64,000 bases of DNA, from NCBI GenBank assembly GCA_963169105.1, contig OY720637.1, positions 34,653,925 through 34,717,924 of the forward strand. Reading direction: 5' to 3'. Origin of the DNA: Ceriagrion tenellum. Lineage: Eukaryota > Arthropoda > Insecta > Odonata > Coenagrionidae. Each line of letters starts with the position of its first letter. The stretch's first letter is position 1. A model generated the notes under the pieces. The model ran no database searches. It had not been told where the DNA came from and saw only the letters and a program-made list of their open reading frames with translations. The position numbers were made by a program, and so were the translations under genes. Positions 44,740 to 56,700 of the stretch are shown in pieces.

Positions 44740-45235
44740 GTAGGACACATCAATTAAATATTGCATTATTTATGGTGCAATACTCTAGTTTTATATGACA
44801 GGAATGGTTAGTAATTAAATAAAAATATCAGCATTAGTCTTCAATTTGATTCAATTTTTTCGCGCGGTGCGTTTGAAACTCCTTCAAAACGGAAGGTTTT
44901 GTGTGATACCCAAGAATCTACTGCAGTGACAATATGATTAATTTTCAAAAATAAGTCGATAAAACATACAAACTACACGCTGTAGGTTTTTACGACATCT
45001 AGGTGTAAGAAATTCCTCATTTGGTAAATAATATCTCTCTGGAGTGCATACAAGTACCATTTCCCATGTAAAAGGGCTCGTATTTTTTGGCAAATAACTC
45101 GAAAAGTAATGTGGTAAGGGGTTGAATTTTCTGTTTCATTAAGAAGGGTGCGATATTTTTCTTTAACATGAGACGAAATTCATTGATTTCTGGGTGAAAT
45201 GATATTTTGCTCAAACTACCTTAAGACACACGATT
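44740..45235 (+). repeat. Repeat R, single copy
   Basis: It matches the right arm of the fold-back at 23705-24600 over most of its length. Landmarks are TTAAATATTGCATTATT, CGCGCGGTGCGTTTGAAACT, TAAAACATACAAACTACACG and TTTTGCTCAAACTACCTTAA. Non-coding. Confidence 0.7.
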
Positions 45236-46077
45236 ATAAAAATAAAAAGAATGATCGGTGCACCATGGAAACAGATTAGAGGGGTGGCACACTATAGTGC
45301 GCGGAGGATATTGGTGCCATGATACTCGCATAAAAAAACAGGTAAATCTCCACTATAATAAAGCATTATATAATATACCAGCTACAAAAAAGTATTTCAT
45401 AATTTACTTCAATCACTAATACAGAATTGATTCAATGCTTTCCAAATCAGAATCAAAATTTTAATAGAAAAGTATAACGCAGCAAACTAGGTACCTTTCG
45501 TTCCATACATGCTGGGTTTCAAGTATTATGAACCTAACTCCAGTTGTTTATTACATGCTATGCCAACTCTGCGTACTACATAATATTAAAAATCCACACA
45601 CGGGTAACAATCTTAAAAATAACTTTTTTCCGAAACGGTGATCATGTTTTTACGATTTGAGATATACTTTTGAACGCGTAATAATCATAGCATGACCTAG
45701 GTGAATCTCGGATCGAATTCCAGATATTTCAAGCCTTGTTTCTCTTTTGCATATTTCTCATTTGTTTAAATCCCATTTCGAGAAAACTTTTTGCTACCAT
45801 TAGATATCTAGCTAAATAATTATTAGATGTAGGCAAAATACCTCCACGTCGAAATACAGCAGCAATTGTTTAAAAAACAAATGCAGTTATTCTCGCCTAG
45901 ATGGAATTGGAGGACGTTTCTCCGTGAAATCGATGCCCCACGATATAATACCACGAGTCAACCATTGGCCTAGCTTGCATATTCGTTTCTTTAGTTTAAA
46001 TACACTTAAGAGATATATTCCCACTTCTATAATTAACATTATACACAGCTACTTCAAAATCCGCGGCCTCTCTCATA
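45236..46077. other. Unannotated stretch
   Basis: AT-rich. Nothing recognised. Confidence 0.4.
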
Positions 46078-46555
46078 GGTCGTTCAACCCCTAGACTGGT
46101 TCACTGAAGCCCTTTCCTCCCTTCTCACTAGAGAGGGAAGGGCTTTACCCTTCCCTCTTTAATGCTATGTCCCTTACTTCCTGGTAGCTCTTCCTATGTA
46201 CTTTCCTCTTTACTTGGTCCATGAACTCATTCCTGACTTTTCCCCTGAGGACTTTTCTTTCTCCTTTTCCTTCAATTAAGTTCTTCACAAACCGACTACT
46301 CTGAGGACTTTTCCCTCTCTTCTTCCTTCAACTATGTTCTTCACAAACCGACTACGCCTCAGGGCGAGTCCAATCAATTTGGTTTTTCATTTTTGTAGAG
46401 TATTCCATAGGTTTCTTGCCTCATCTAATCTAGAGACCTCATCATTTCTTAATTTGTCTGTCCATTTGATAATCAGCATCCTCTCCTAACATCAGGATTT
46501 GAAGGCTTCGAGTCTGTTCTGGTCCGATTTTCCAATGGACCATACTTCCGATCGA
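46078..46555 (-). mobile_element. LINE-B 3' fragment with internal 56-bp duplication
   Basis: On the minus strand it runs from the SEVWSIGKSDQN-like region to the basic tail and the GGTTGAACGACC end. A 56-bp unit (46245-46300) is repeated at 46301-46356, duplicating the RFVKN(I/L)-IEG region. Another small repeat (GAGAGGGAAGGG) is near 46130. Frames are broken. Confidence 0.8.
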
Positions 46556-47331
46556 CACAACAAAATTTCTATTTACCATTTATCATCTTTCATTTTTCTA
46601 ACCCCTTATGGATCAAATGACCTCCAACGTGAGTCATACCAAGTCGTTTAATACAAAAAATGGAAGGGTTTCAACCAAAACTTTGCACACAAATATGACA
46701 ACTAATTTGGACCGATGGACATCGGCTTAACAGTTTTGGAGCATTTTAGTTAGTTCATTACGCGAAAGCTACTCGGGATGCATGACATTCTATAGCTAAA
46801 TTGAAAAGCCAAGGCCTGCGCAACTTACTTCACCACCACAAACACTGAAAGAAGAGGAAGAGTCCGAGGAAGCCTTTGAATACAGCAGCAGAGAGAGCAG
46901 GTTTGAAATTTAAACACGCGAAGCAGAAAGCATATACATATAAAATATTATCGGAAGCTCAGTTACTAAGGAATGCACATATTTTTTCCAGTGCAATAAA
47001 AATGGCACATTTCAATACAACCTTTAACTCCCCGGTGCCAAATATCATCAGCATTCACCAATCCGAAGATTGGTTGGCGGCAGATTCTCCAATTCACCTC
47101 CTTATGAGTTAACCGATACATTTCTACATCGTCTTCATATTGACACCTCTTGTCATTTACCTGAAGTAATCCACCCTCAGTTTTCATCAGTTATACATCC
47201 AATTTATTTCTCTAATTACATTTTTTTTCACTAAATGTACTATTGCTATATCTTAATAGACAAATCTCCCGAGGTATGACCAAAATAAGTTAAACAGCAA
47301 AGCTCAGAATTAGTCGAACCTTTTATATATG
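46556..47331. other. Unannotated stretch
   Basis: A 78-codon plus-strand frame (46876-47112) and a 73-codon minus-strand frame overlap. Neither is recognisable. Confidence 0.4.
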
Positions 47332-47960
47332 TATTCTACCGGTAAAGGTAGGTTTTGTTGAATTTTAGAGAATCTCTTACCGTTTTTCTACACTTTCAGA
47401 AGCCTATCTCTCTCCAGTATTTTTTTTCGCCTCTGCATACAATCTATCCTTCTTCATCCCGTCCATGAAACCTAGTCTCTTTCTTCCCCTTCCCCGCTTG
47501 CCCAACATCCTTCCCTCTATCACACTCTTCAGCAACCCAACACCCTTTATTACATCCTTCCTCCATCTACCTTGCCTATCCCGAATAGCATTCAGAAATT
47601 TCCTTTCCTAGCCCACCATCTCAAGTACCTCCTCGTTAGTCTTCCTTTCCGTCCACCTCACCTTCTCTATCCTTCTCCACGCCCACATCTCATAAGCCTG
47701 CAGCCTATTCTCGTCCTCCTTTCTCAATGTCCACGTTTCTGCCCCATACAACGCTATGCTCCATATCAAGCTCATCACCAGCCTCTTCTTCATATCCTTA
47801 CCCAACGTCCCCGTCATCAGCTCCCTTCCATTACTAAACGCCTCCTTAGCTAGCGCTATTCTCTTCCATATGTCTTTGCCACTCTGCCCGTTTTCCCCTA
47901 GTGTGATACCTAAGTAACTAAATGCTCGAATTTGTGACCTCCAACTTTGATCACAAGCGT
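47332..47960 (-). mobile_element. LINE-A, longest reverse transcriptase tail copy
   Basis: On the minus strand it reads IRAFSYLGITLGENGQSGKD, then RIALAKEAFSNGRELM. The frame 47608-47817 follows with RLVMSLIWSIALYGAETWTL and EMWAWRRIEKVRWTERKTNE. After a break come SVIEGRMLGKRGRGRKRLGF and the family 3' end. It is 5'-truncated and frameshifted. This copy serves as the local reference for the family. Confidence 0.9.
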
Positions 47961-47989
47961 CGCTTTTGATCAGGGTAGCAACTTTATAA

Positions 47990-48164
47990 AACTAAGGTTT
48001 AGGAATCAATAAAAACTTTGTAAAATTTTACGTAGAGTTAATATTAGACAACCTGTTTCATCGAACAGTCGACATCTTTGGGTCAACTATTCGGCGAAAC
48101 CGGTGGTCATATAAAATTTATGCTCAAAACTTTACAAAGTTTCTGTTAATTCCTAAACTTAATG
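47990..48164. repeat. Inverted repeat with about 40-bp arms
   Basis: AAGGTTTAGGAATCAATAAA near 47993 pairs with TTAATTCCTAAACTTAAT near 48147. AAAACTTTGTAAAATTTT pairs with AAAACTTTACAAAGTTT. The loop is about 95 bp. Nature unknown. Confidence 0.6.
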
Positions 48165-48289
48165 GAAAAGTTTTCCGAATTTAAGGCTGAAACTATTGAG
48201 TTTTATTTTTAAAAACACTCCCACTCTTTCCTTCAACGCCTTATTTACCCATCTCTTTAATCTTATTTATGCTTAAAACATGCACACTA

Positions 48290-48800
48290 TTATAGGAAAT
48301 AGCACCGGACTACGGAGCCCACTCGCCGGTTATAAGGTGCGAACGAGCCCCGTGAGTTACGTATCTGAAATTGCAAATCCCGGGGCTGAGTCGGGGAATA
48401 CTCGAACGTAGCATTCAAACACTTCTCTCTCTTTCTCTCGCTCTCCTCGTCTCTTCGACCCTCAAATATTGACGCGGCTCGAACGAGGAAAATGGGGAAA
48501 GGAGGGTGGGGGGGGGGCTGCAGGAAAGCCAACAATGAAACGAAAAATAAAATAAAAGAGAGGAGGAGTGCGATGGAGCAAATAGATATCGGCGAGCACG
48601 AAAACTGGCTCGGGCCGGCTCTTCAGCCTTGGGAATACACACACCAAGTCCACGCGAGGGCCACTCGCTCATTTCTTTCTCCCTCTCCCCCCCCCCCACC
48701 CTGAGTGTGTGCGCGCATCGGCCAACGAATCCAATCGCGAACGCCCGAATGATGGAAACGTGGAGTGGAAGCTACATTTCTCCACGGCCACGCTCCACCA
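48290..48800. other. CpG-rich tract with G and C homopolymer runs
   Basis: A GC-rich block with a long G run near 48510 and a C run near 48692. Frames overlap on both strands (up to 94 codons), Arg/Ser/Pro-rich and unrecognisable. Confidence 0.4.
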
Positions 48801-49744
48801 ACGCCATCGATGAAAGTGGTAAAAATAGACTACGTTTACTATATATTTTTCCCATTTATAACTTATGGTGTGCATTTGGGTAATTAATATTAATATTGTT
48901 ATACCAAACATTATGCATATGCTTGTTATCCATCCTGTTCTTCGGCCTCTGATCGTGTGAACACACTTTGAAATACATTGTTACGAGCGTGATGCGCCCG
49001 CTCCCAGCGGGCTTCCTCCGTGGAAATATTTAAGTGAAATAGTACTTCTTGGCGGCCCTGTCAAAGTAAAGGAAACATTTAGACCGTTGAAACACCAAGG
49101 TCAGACGCACATGATGACTCATACTTACGTATCAACAGGAGACTTGAATGTGGAATCAGCCGCATTTTGATAAAAGTTATTTAAAGAATGCGAGATATTG
49201 TTGCAAATGAACAAATGTATCAGTTTGTGCGCCGTTAACGTCAGGAATATTTACCGGTTTACCTCTCGAACATTCCACCATAACCAAGACACGAAAACAA
49301 AGAAAAGAGGGTGCCAGAGAAAGAGAGACAGAAAATGGTTCGCCATAGACTGAGTACGTGTTGAGTCCAAGACCTTTCTGTGTTAACTTGAAATAATATG
49401 TTGAAAGCGCGTTATATTGCAAAAAATATAATAATATGTATCTGAAACTAAATTGGTATCAATTAAATATCCTGAAATAAAGGTTTGCTCTGCACCATGG
49501 AGCAAGTGCGTGACGTCAAGATGGCGGATCGCCTCATCCCCTAAGAGAAATATCAAGGGCCATTTTTTAAAACCAATTTTAGGAAACAATAGCAATATTT
49601 AGGAAGTAAGATATGCCGTCGCATGTTCTCTGATAAATTCTGTGTATTTTGGTACCTCATTTGTAGAGTTTGGTTGCGTATAAGTTGAGGAAAAGGTATC
49701 TATACAGTAGAAATAATATAGGAGATATATTCTACCAGCTGATC
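48801..49744. other. Unannotated stretch
   Basis: AT-rich. Nothing recognised. Confidence 0.4.
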
Positions 49745-50640
49745 TATATCTACATTACATAATACCCTGCGAGCCGCCGTATGGGCGTGAGGCAGGGGGG
49801 TGTTAGGTCACCAGCCGTGTAAAAGTGTAGGTTTTTGGAGATGGAATGGTGACATGTATCATAGGAGTGTATTTAGTGGAGCTCAAGTTTTATTGTGGTC
49901 GCTTATTGTTCGCGGAAAGAATGATTTCTTGTACCTATCTGTTCGGCAGTGTATCTCTCTTATTTTATCGCACCTGTCAGGCCTAGAAATGTAGTGAGGG
50001 GTCATGATAATATTTTCTGTGTCGCTCTGAAAAATATCAGTTCTGAATTTATCAAGCAACCTAAGCCTAGAGTGTAGCCTCCGAGTCTCTAGGGGCTCCC
50101 ACCTTAATTCGTCAAAAAGCTGTGAGACACTATATGAACGCTCGTAGCAGTTTTAAACAAAGCGTGCCGCTTTTCTTTGTATTTGATTAACTTTTTTGGT
50201 TAAATCTTTATGACCAGGGTCCCAAATGTTAGCGGCGTATTCGAGGTACATGGCCTAACCAGAGCGAAGTAGTATATCTCTTTGACTTTTTCATCCGAGG
50301 ACCTTCCTATTATACGTTTAACAAAACTTAGTTTCTTTAATGCTGCGCCACAAGTTTTGTATGTGTAATCCCCACGATATATCAAATGTTAAGGTAATTC
50401 CAAGATACTTTACTGAAGATCTTATGTTCACCACCCACAGTAAAGGTATGGCATTTTTGTGATGACTTTCGCAGGAAGTGAACTGTGGTGCATTTGTTGA
50501 TATTTGATTCTAACCCCCACTCCTGGCACCACGAATAAACGTTGCTAAGGTCCAATGACAGAGCTTCAAAGTCCGCGTCTTCGCTCATTTCTCGGTAGAT
50601 AACTGTATCGTCTGCAAATAATATTATTTTACTGCTATAA
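49745..50640 (-). mobile_element. LINE-C 3' end including the FADD catalytic motif
   Basis: The minus strand reads ILFADDTVIYREMSED; FADD is encoded at 50607-50618 and is the reverse transcriptase active-site box (family consensus F/YxDD). Next come DFEALSLDLSNVYSWCQEWG and NINKCTTVHFL (thumb). Then, after frameshifts, KTCGAALKKLSFVKRIIGRS and a degraded copy of the tail that is intact at 4606-5043. The UTR ends in a GTAGATATAGATC-like region at about 49745. It is dead and 5'-truncated. Confidence 0.9.
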
Positions 50641-51034
50641 TGCTGATAGTACCCGCTTAAATTTAACGGGTGTGAAAAGCAACAAATTTTCTTTCAAGGT
50701 GCTATCATGGTCCAGCAGGAAAATGTGATATTTAAATGCTAAATGCTATGCGGGAATATCCTTTGAAAATCAAATCTCTGGTTGTCAAGGAAATTACTAT
50801 TGATGGTTTCAGAGAAAAACGTGAGATTTTTCGGCTAAAAACATTATTTTCAGACAAATACGAAGTGTAAAAGAAAATCGATTGAAATAATGAGAAATCC
50901 ATCTATTCAGGCATCCGATAGGAAAAATCCCAGCCCTCTATCTTGAGTGAAAGTACTTTTAAAAAGCAAAAAATGAAACCACTGCACCGGACTCAATGTT
51001 TAGGATGGACTGCAAGGTGGATCTTTGGTGACCC

Positions 51035-51168
51035 TGAGGGTTTTATAATATAGCCTATGTCACAACCAGATATATTTTCTATATGCAGGTCAAATTTCAG
51101 GTCAATCTGTCCAGTGGTTTTGCGTGATGGAGCAACAGACGAACACCATTACATATTTATACATTAGC
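51035..51168 (+). mobile_element. Probable LINE 3' UTR fragment (LINE-G)
   Basis: GGTCAAATTTCAGGTCAATC, then TGTCCAGTGGTTTTGCGTGA and CAACAGACGAACA, is a layout commonly seen just before the 3' end of insect LINEs (phrase of the type CAAATTTCATNNNGATC...CAGACAGAC). There is no coding part, so the assignment is tentative. Confidence 0.4.
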
Positions 51169-53144
51169 CAGGATTTACTACAACCTATATTTTTATATTT
51201 TCTATGTTGTGGCTTCGCACCAGCCAATTATGCGTTAAATATGAATGGTGGCAACCCCAACACAGGTTTTTTCTCAGGGGTGTCTATGTTCCACTGATTG
51301 ATGGAGAAAATGTGTATAAAGGTTTTGTGTGTAAAAGTGGTGGAATGAAATATAAGAATATATATATATGAATTAATATAATTATTAGCTACAGTAGGAT
51401 CTCTCGTCAATGATAATGAGACCCAATTTTCACCGTAGCTAGCAACCTATTAAATCCACCTACTCGCCATTAGCAGTAGAGTGAAAAGCACGAAAAGCGT
51501 CCTATGTCTACAGACAGAAAAATTATGTGAAAAATTGCCAAAGGTATTATTTTCTAAGTATTTTTACAATCCCTGTGAATTATAGCTGAAGTGGTAAACA
51601 CGGCAAATATCCCCTCGTGAAAAATTCATACTCCTATATAGCACCACGTCCAACGCAATGAACGCTTGCAGGAAAAACAGCAAATGTCTCTATTAAAAAA
51701 CTTCTTTCATTATTAATGATAGTTTTTTCTCATTAACAAACTAAATTATTTATAAAATGACGTTATCGACAAAATGAATTACATCGATATTTAAAATACG
51801 TATGACGGCGATAGCAACTGGGATACTACGCTAAACACTAGCCTATTACGTTGCTCAAACGCCCTCGAGCTCCGAATCAAATTGGATAACAACAGCAACC
51901 CTAGAGGTAATGAGTCCTATTGTCCGTATTCAAATAGTGCCCACTTGAAGTTGAGTGCAGATATCTTCAAAACGGCTGATGCAATTTTAAAACTAAGCAT
52001 TTTAAATTTCTGCCGGCAATATTTTTCATTGTTTCCAGAAAAAATTTGTATTTTAAAATTTTATATAAGTAGCATATTTCCTCCATGAATGCAAGAAACG
52101 CCTTTTTGCGTTTTCCCGACAATGGATTGCAAGCTAGGCTCTTGAGCAATGAAGATCAAAGAAAGATGTCACAGCGTACTTTAATGAAACATAAAATAAA
52201 CTTTAATCTTATCAAACAGGAGTTTGAGACGAATGTCTTAAATTAGAGAAGGATATCTTAATTACAGTTTAAAATTGATACATTGTATGCATCGCCCTTC
52301 CTCCACGAGTGGGCGTCAAAAAAAATTATATTGGTATTATTAAACTTGCTACAATAACAATGGCATTACTCGTGTAGGATAATTGATTTCTTCATTTGGT
52401 AATTATTTAAGTTGCTTAGTTGCACATATAAGAAAATGCCCAGCAGCCCATCTCACTGCATCCCACGTTAGATTCAAAGCTCCAGCAGAAAAACCGCATT
52501 ATAGCAAAACAAATTAAATCGATCAAAAAGCTTTACAAGTCGTTTGCGAAGCCATACTTTTCAATAAATTATACAATACAAGGAGGCATTGTTTAAAGTG
52601 ATACGTGTGGAATTCAAAAGAGTTCCTCTAGATCGGATGAAAATATACCGAGATGAAAGCAAGTGCGAGACATTTAAAGAAGGTGTTACCAAAGACGAGA
52701 AACACGATTTCCAAGACTAAAATCTTCCCGTCATCAAACGCGAACCAAAAGGAGAAAATTAAAAGAAATGCCGAGTCATGAGGTACTCAGCAATAGCGAA
52801 CACGAAAGGTGTATTTCTGCGGAAAAATCACAATGGAAGTTGAAACGTTAAGTGGCTTTACTGTCCTTCAAGCTTCTCATTTCAAAAGACTTCTTTCTCT
52901 TGCTACTCATATCAAAATACTGCCTTTCTGCCCAGTTCTTTTCGCCAATTGAACATGGCATTATAGGCATTGTAGGCAATAGTTGATTAAACTTGAGGAT
53001 AAGTAGTATTTCACTATCAATAAACCTACCATTTTCGCAAAAAAAAGTTGAACAACATGAGAAAACAATTAACTTTAATAATTTTGAATAAAAACTATTT
53101 AGCATCTGCAATAACCTTTGCAGCTCTCTTTGCTCTTCCGGCAA
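51169..53144. other. Long unannotated stretch
   Basis: About 2 kb, AT-rich, with frames under 100 codons and no recognised repeats. Confidence 0.4.
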
Positions 53145-53510
53145 GCATTTGAGATGTGGGTGTGGGGAAGGTTGTAGAAGGTTAAGCGGACGGAGAGGAA
53201 TGCTAACGAGGAAGTACTTGAGATCGTGGGCGAGTAAAGGGGAATTCTTAATGAAATTCGAGATCGGAAGCGTAGATGGTTAGAGGATGTAATAAGGCGA
53301 TGGGTAGCTTAAGAATATGATAGAGGGAAGTATTCTGGGCAGGCGAGGAAGAGGAAGAATGAGAATAGGCTTCATGGACGGGATGAAGAAGGGTAGTTCA
53401 TATGCACAGGCGAAAAAGGAAATACTAAAGGTAGTTAGGCCCCTGAAAGAGTAGAAAACGGGAGGAGATCCTTCAACTTTCATCAATACCTGCCTTCGCC
53501 CGTAGAAGAC
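53145..53510 (+). mobile_element. LINE-A 3' fragment
   Basis: FEMWVWGRL, then ERNANEEVLEIV, LNEIRDRKRRWLEDVIR and SGQARKRKNENRLHGRDEEG-like frames, and the family UTR. Frameshifts are present. It is 5'-truncated at the AFEMW region, as at 11077. Confidence 0.85.
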
Positions 53511-53807
53511 TTTAAAAAAAGACGCAAAAAGACGGATCGATAAGCGATACCATTAGATTCGCTATTTGAAGCGGTAGCCAATGATATTCGATATTTCGAG
53601 TCATTTTTGGATTTGTCAACCTCTCGCAACATGATTTTGGATTGCGAATATCGCCCAGCCATAGTCAAGATCTCCAGCCCGCCGGCGAAAAATGTGTTTA
53701 CGCACTCGGGGCAAAGAAGATTCTGCCTCGTCAGCGATCGTCTCACGACCAAAAATTTCTTTGTGAGAACGGCAAGTCGAGGTGAGCTGAATCGGCGATT
53801 CGTTTGA

Positions 53808-53838
53808 CGAGAGAGAAAGAGAGAGAGAGGAAAGGAGT
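53808..53838 (+). repeat. GA-rich microsatellite
   Basis: A short run of GAGAGAGAAAGAGAGAGAGA followed by further purine-rich sequence. Confidence 0.7.
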
Positions 53839-54299
53839 CAAGAGGAGGAGAGAATGAGAAAGTTACTAAAAAAGAGAAAAATAGAAATAATAAAAAAAGG
53901 ACGTCTCAAGTTGGAATTTTAAGTTGGTTGGTAGGAGAGTCACTTGTTTGGCCATCGAGTGTTGCGACTTCATCGATTTTTTTATATCTCAACGGAGAAT
54001 ATTCCGAGAACCACATTTTACCTCGACCCTCCGCATCGAAAGAGATCGCGATTCTGCACATAGGCGGATGGAGAGGGCGTTACGTCACAAAACTGTAGCC
54101 TGACAACCTAAATATCAACTATATTGTTTAAGCCTACTCTCTCCATACTTTCTTTTAAGTACTTCATATATTTTTATACATATTTTAGAAAAAAAAATCA
54201 AAGTAACCACACAAAGCTCTGAAGAGATCTACGTGATAGAAAATCCTATAATCCGATAATTTTCTATACAGTCTTCCTTCAGTCTTCGCGCGTAGAATT

Positions 54300-54470
54300 T
54301 TCTGTGTAAAATGGCTTACATTTATTGGAAATATCTGTGAAAATAGTGTGGAAGGTACCTAATATTTTAATACATTTGGAAAGATGAGATACTGTTCTTT
54401 AAAAATAGATCAGATTTATTGAATTTCAATAATGAAACTTGAGCATGGAAATAACATTGAGTACTCTCCG
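54300..54470 (+). repeat. Repeat R fragment
   Basis: GTGTAAAATGGCTTACAT, GGAAGGTACCTAATATTT and GATGAGATACTGTTCTTTAA, then TGAAACTTGAGCATGG, correspond to the 1330-1445 and 45060-45220 segments. Strongly diverged. Confidence 0.5.
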
Positions 54471-54826
54471 GTACAATAAAGAAACCTCGCAGCGCTTACG
54501 CAATAGAGAGAGGGGGTGCGACCTCACTGGTGTTAATCATCAATCATAACAGAGGTTCTAAGTACAAAATGAGACGCCAATCGGAACCTAAACTCAATGC
54601 TAATGAACTGTTTGCATTAGCGGGAACTTGTGACTTCCAAATGAGGTCCCTAAATGAAGACAAGGCATAGGCAACAAAGCAAATACATCCCAAATGAGGC
54701 AGAGTTGGATGTATTTCGAAAAATGAAACAAAAAAATAAAGGAAAGGAGACTATGATCTAAATGCAATGTTTTTAGTGATCCACAAATAGCTTCAAAAAA
54801 TTCAAATGTGAAAAAGTAATACGGTT

Positions 54827-54900
54827 GCTTCACTGGCTAAAGCCCTAGGTGTGATACCAAGGAGTCCGTATTCGAATGACGGAGAGTATTTCCTCCGAGG
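54827..54900 (+). mobile_element. Possible tRNA-like SINE head
   Basis: TTCACTGGCTAAAGCCCTAG resembles an A box and GTATTCGAATGAC a B box at tRNA-like spacing, with GAGAGTATTTCCTC after it. No TSD was seen and the body is not recognisable. Confidence 0.4.
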
Positions 54901-55378
54901 AATTTTAGCTCACGCGAAAAATATAAGAATGACAAACACATTACATTTTCAGTTTTCAGCCATTCATAATTTTGTTAATAATTTGGTCAATCATATTTTG
55001 GTCAGAGTCTACTTTTACAGGTCTATTTCAACTCTTCAAATGAGCCTGAGCAGTGGAAAGAATATAAAGTACCTGAGATTTGGTTGTCTGGTAATCATAA
55101 AAAAAATAAGTGATTGGAGGCAGAAGCAGTCTCAAATTGCAACGAAAAAGCGTCGGCCTGAATTATTAAATGGAGATAAAAATGGCAAATTTACTTGAAA
55201 AGTTCAACACACAACAAACGCAAGTGTTAGCTAAGGAAATACCAGAATTCCGTCCTGGTGATGATTTGAAGATTTCTGTTTCAACTCTCCTCTTTCCTTC
55301 ATGATGGTCTTTTCTCAAGTTTCGTAGCTAAGGGGTGATGGACGAGAGGATTCGCCCTGTTTAGCCTGCACTTTTACT

Positions 55379-55430
55379 GGGCAATTATGTGAAATTCAAG
55401 GAGCGAAAATAATTCCCCAGGACCCAGGCG
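55379..55430 (-). mobile_element. SINE family 1 fragment
   Basis: The minus strand reads CGCCTGGGTCCTGG, then AATTATTTTCGCTCCTTGAA and TTTCACATAATTG, the mid part of family 1 (compare 670-705). Confidence 0.6.
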
Positions 55431-55469
55431 ATTGAATTTTCTTGTTGTAATTTTGATCAAGTTGGTTTT

Positions 55470-55512
55470 AACCCGCGGAATGCGGCGCTTAGCGCTCGCA
55501 TACGGATACCTC
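55470..55512 (+). repeat. Short repeat shared with 56484-56535
   Basis: TTTTAACCCGCGGAATGCGG, then CGCTCGCATACGGATACCT, matches TTTACCCCGTGGAATGTAGC, then CGCTCGCATAGAGGTACTT just before the SINE at 56537. It may be a SINE-associated leader. Confidence 0.5.
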
Positions 55513-55559
55513 TGTCATTACATGCGTGGTACCTGTGAGGACAACTTGCTCCTTAAGCA

Positions 55560-56255
55560 TGTAACATTGTAATTTATAAACAATTGTACAATATAAACAT
55601 TTTCTGATCCTGTCATGGAAATATTGTTGAAAAGAAGCCTCAATAATCATAAAGAGTTAGAACTATGTTTTTCAGTCTTTTTGCGAGTGGCACCAAAGTT
55701 ACATGAATTTTTATAACATTTAAACCTAAAATAATTTTATTACTTTTATTTATTTTGTTTGGAAGTGTTAAAAATTTTGTAGCAATTTGTTGTAATATAT
55801 TTGTGGAAATTTTCATACAAATTACTACAGCTAAATAAATTACATCATATATTAAAAATATGACCGAATGCTAGCAAATGTCAATAATTTCAAAGCAATT
55901 ATAATAGTATAAATATTGATATGTTAAAAATTTTGCGAACATATTGTGTATTTCATTGCCTATTTTTGATAAAAAATGCAATAACAAGGTTTATTTATCC
56001 ATTATATATGTCAAGTATGCCTACATCGGGGTTTTCCATCAATATCTCTCAATTTACCAATACCTAAACAAGGAAAAATGCGTTAAAAATGAAAAAAAAA
56101 TTGTTAAACAAATTCAAGGTAAAAACCTTTGATTTATGTTTTAGGGGCCATGTAAAAACATAAAAATAGGTTTTTGTCCCATTAAAATCCGTGGATTTGC
56201 TCCCCACCAGCTGAAGGTTAAGGAAAAAATCCGTCCCCAGCTAAGGGGTTAAAGT
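55560..56255. other. Very AT-rich unannotated stretch
   Basis: Mostly A/T with short frames only. No element was recognised. Confidence 0.4.
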
Positions 56256-56452
56256 CCCCATGAGATTCAAAGTGGAAGAGGACGCCTGGGTAACTTAATT
56301 CGTTAGAGCATTCGGCACGAAATCGAAGGGTCTGGGATCGATACCCAGTCCAGGCGAATGATTTATCCACTGTGGATTTGACACAATCGTGTGATCACCA
56401 GCGGGTGACTCAATCAAAGTTATTGCGCGGCTAGTTCCATAGTTCTTCGAAA
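56256..56452 (+). mobile_element. tRNA-derived SINE, family 1
   Basis: The 5' CCCCATGAGATTCAAAGTGG leader (shared with the 36229 insertion) precedes TAACTTAATTCGTTAGAGCA (A box) and GGGATCGATACCC (B box). The body GACACAATCGTGTGATCACC and the end CTAGTTCCATAGTTCTTCGA follow. A second copy follows 85 bp downstream. Confidence 0.8.
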
Positions 56453-56536
56453 TTATCAAAAGTTAACACCTTCGTGTTTAAAGTTGGGCTTTACCCCGTG
56501 GAATGTAGCGCATAACGCTCGCATAGAGGTACTTGA

Positions 56537-56700
56537 GAGGGAGGGACGCCTTGGCAGCTAAGTTGGTTAGAGCACTCGGCGCGAAATCGAGGGATCTGAG
56601 TTCGAATCCCAGTCCACTGAGAATTTCACGCAATTGTGTGACCCTTTGCGGGTGACTCCGTTAAAGTTACTGCGCAGCTAGTTCCGCAGTTCTTTGGAAT
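56537..56700 (+). mobile_element. tRNA-derived SINE, family 1, second copy
   Basis: TAAGTTGGTTAGAGCACTCG (A box) and GAGTTCGAATCCC (B box), then ACGCAATTGTGTGACC and CTAGTTCCGCAGTTCTTTGG. It lacks a short piece between head and body compared with the other copies. Confidence 0.8.
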
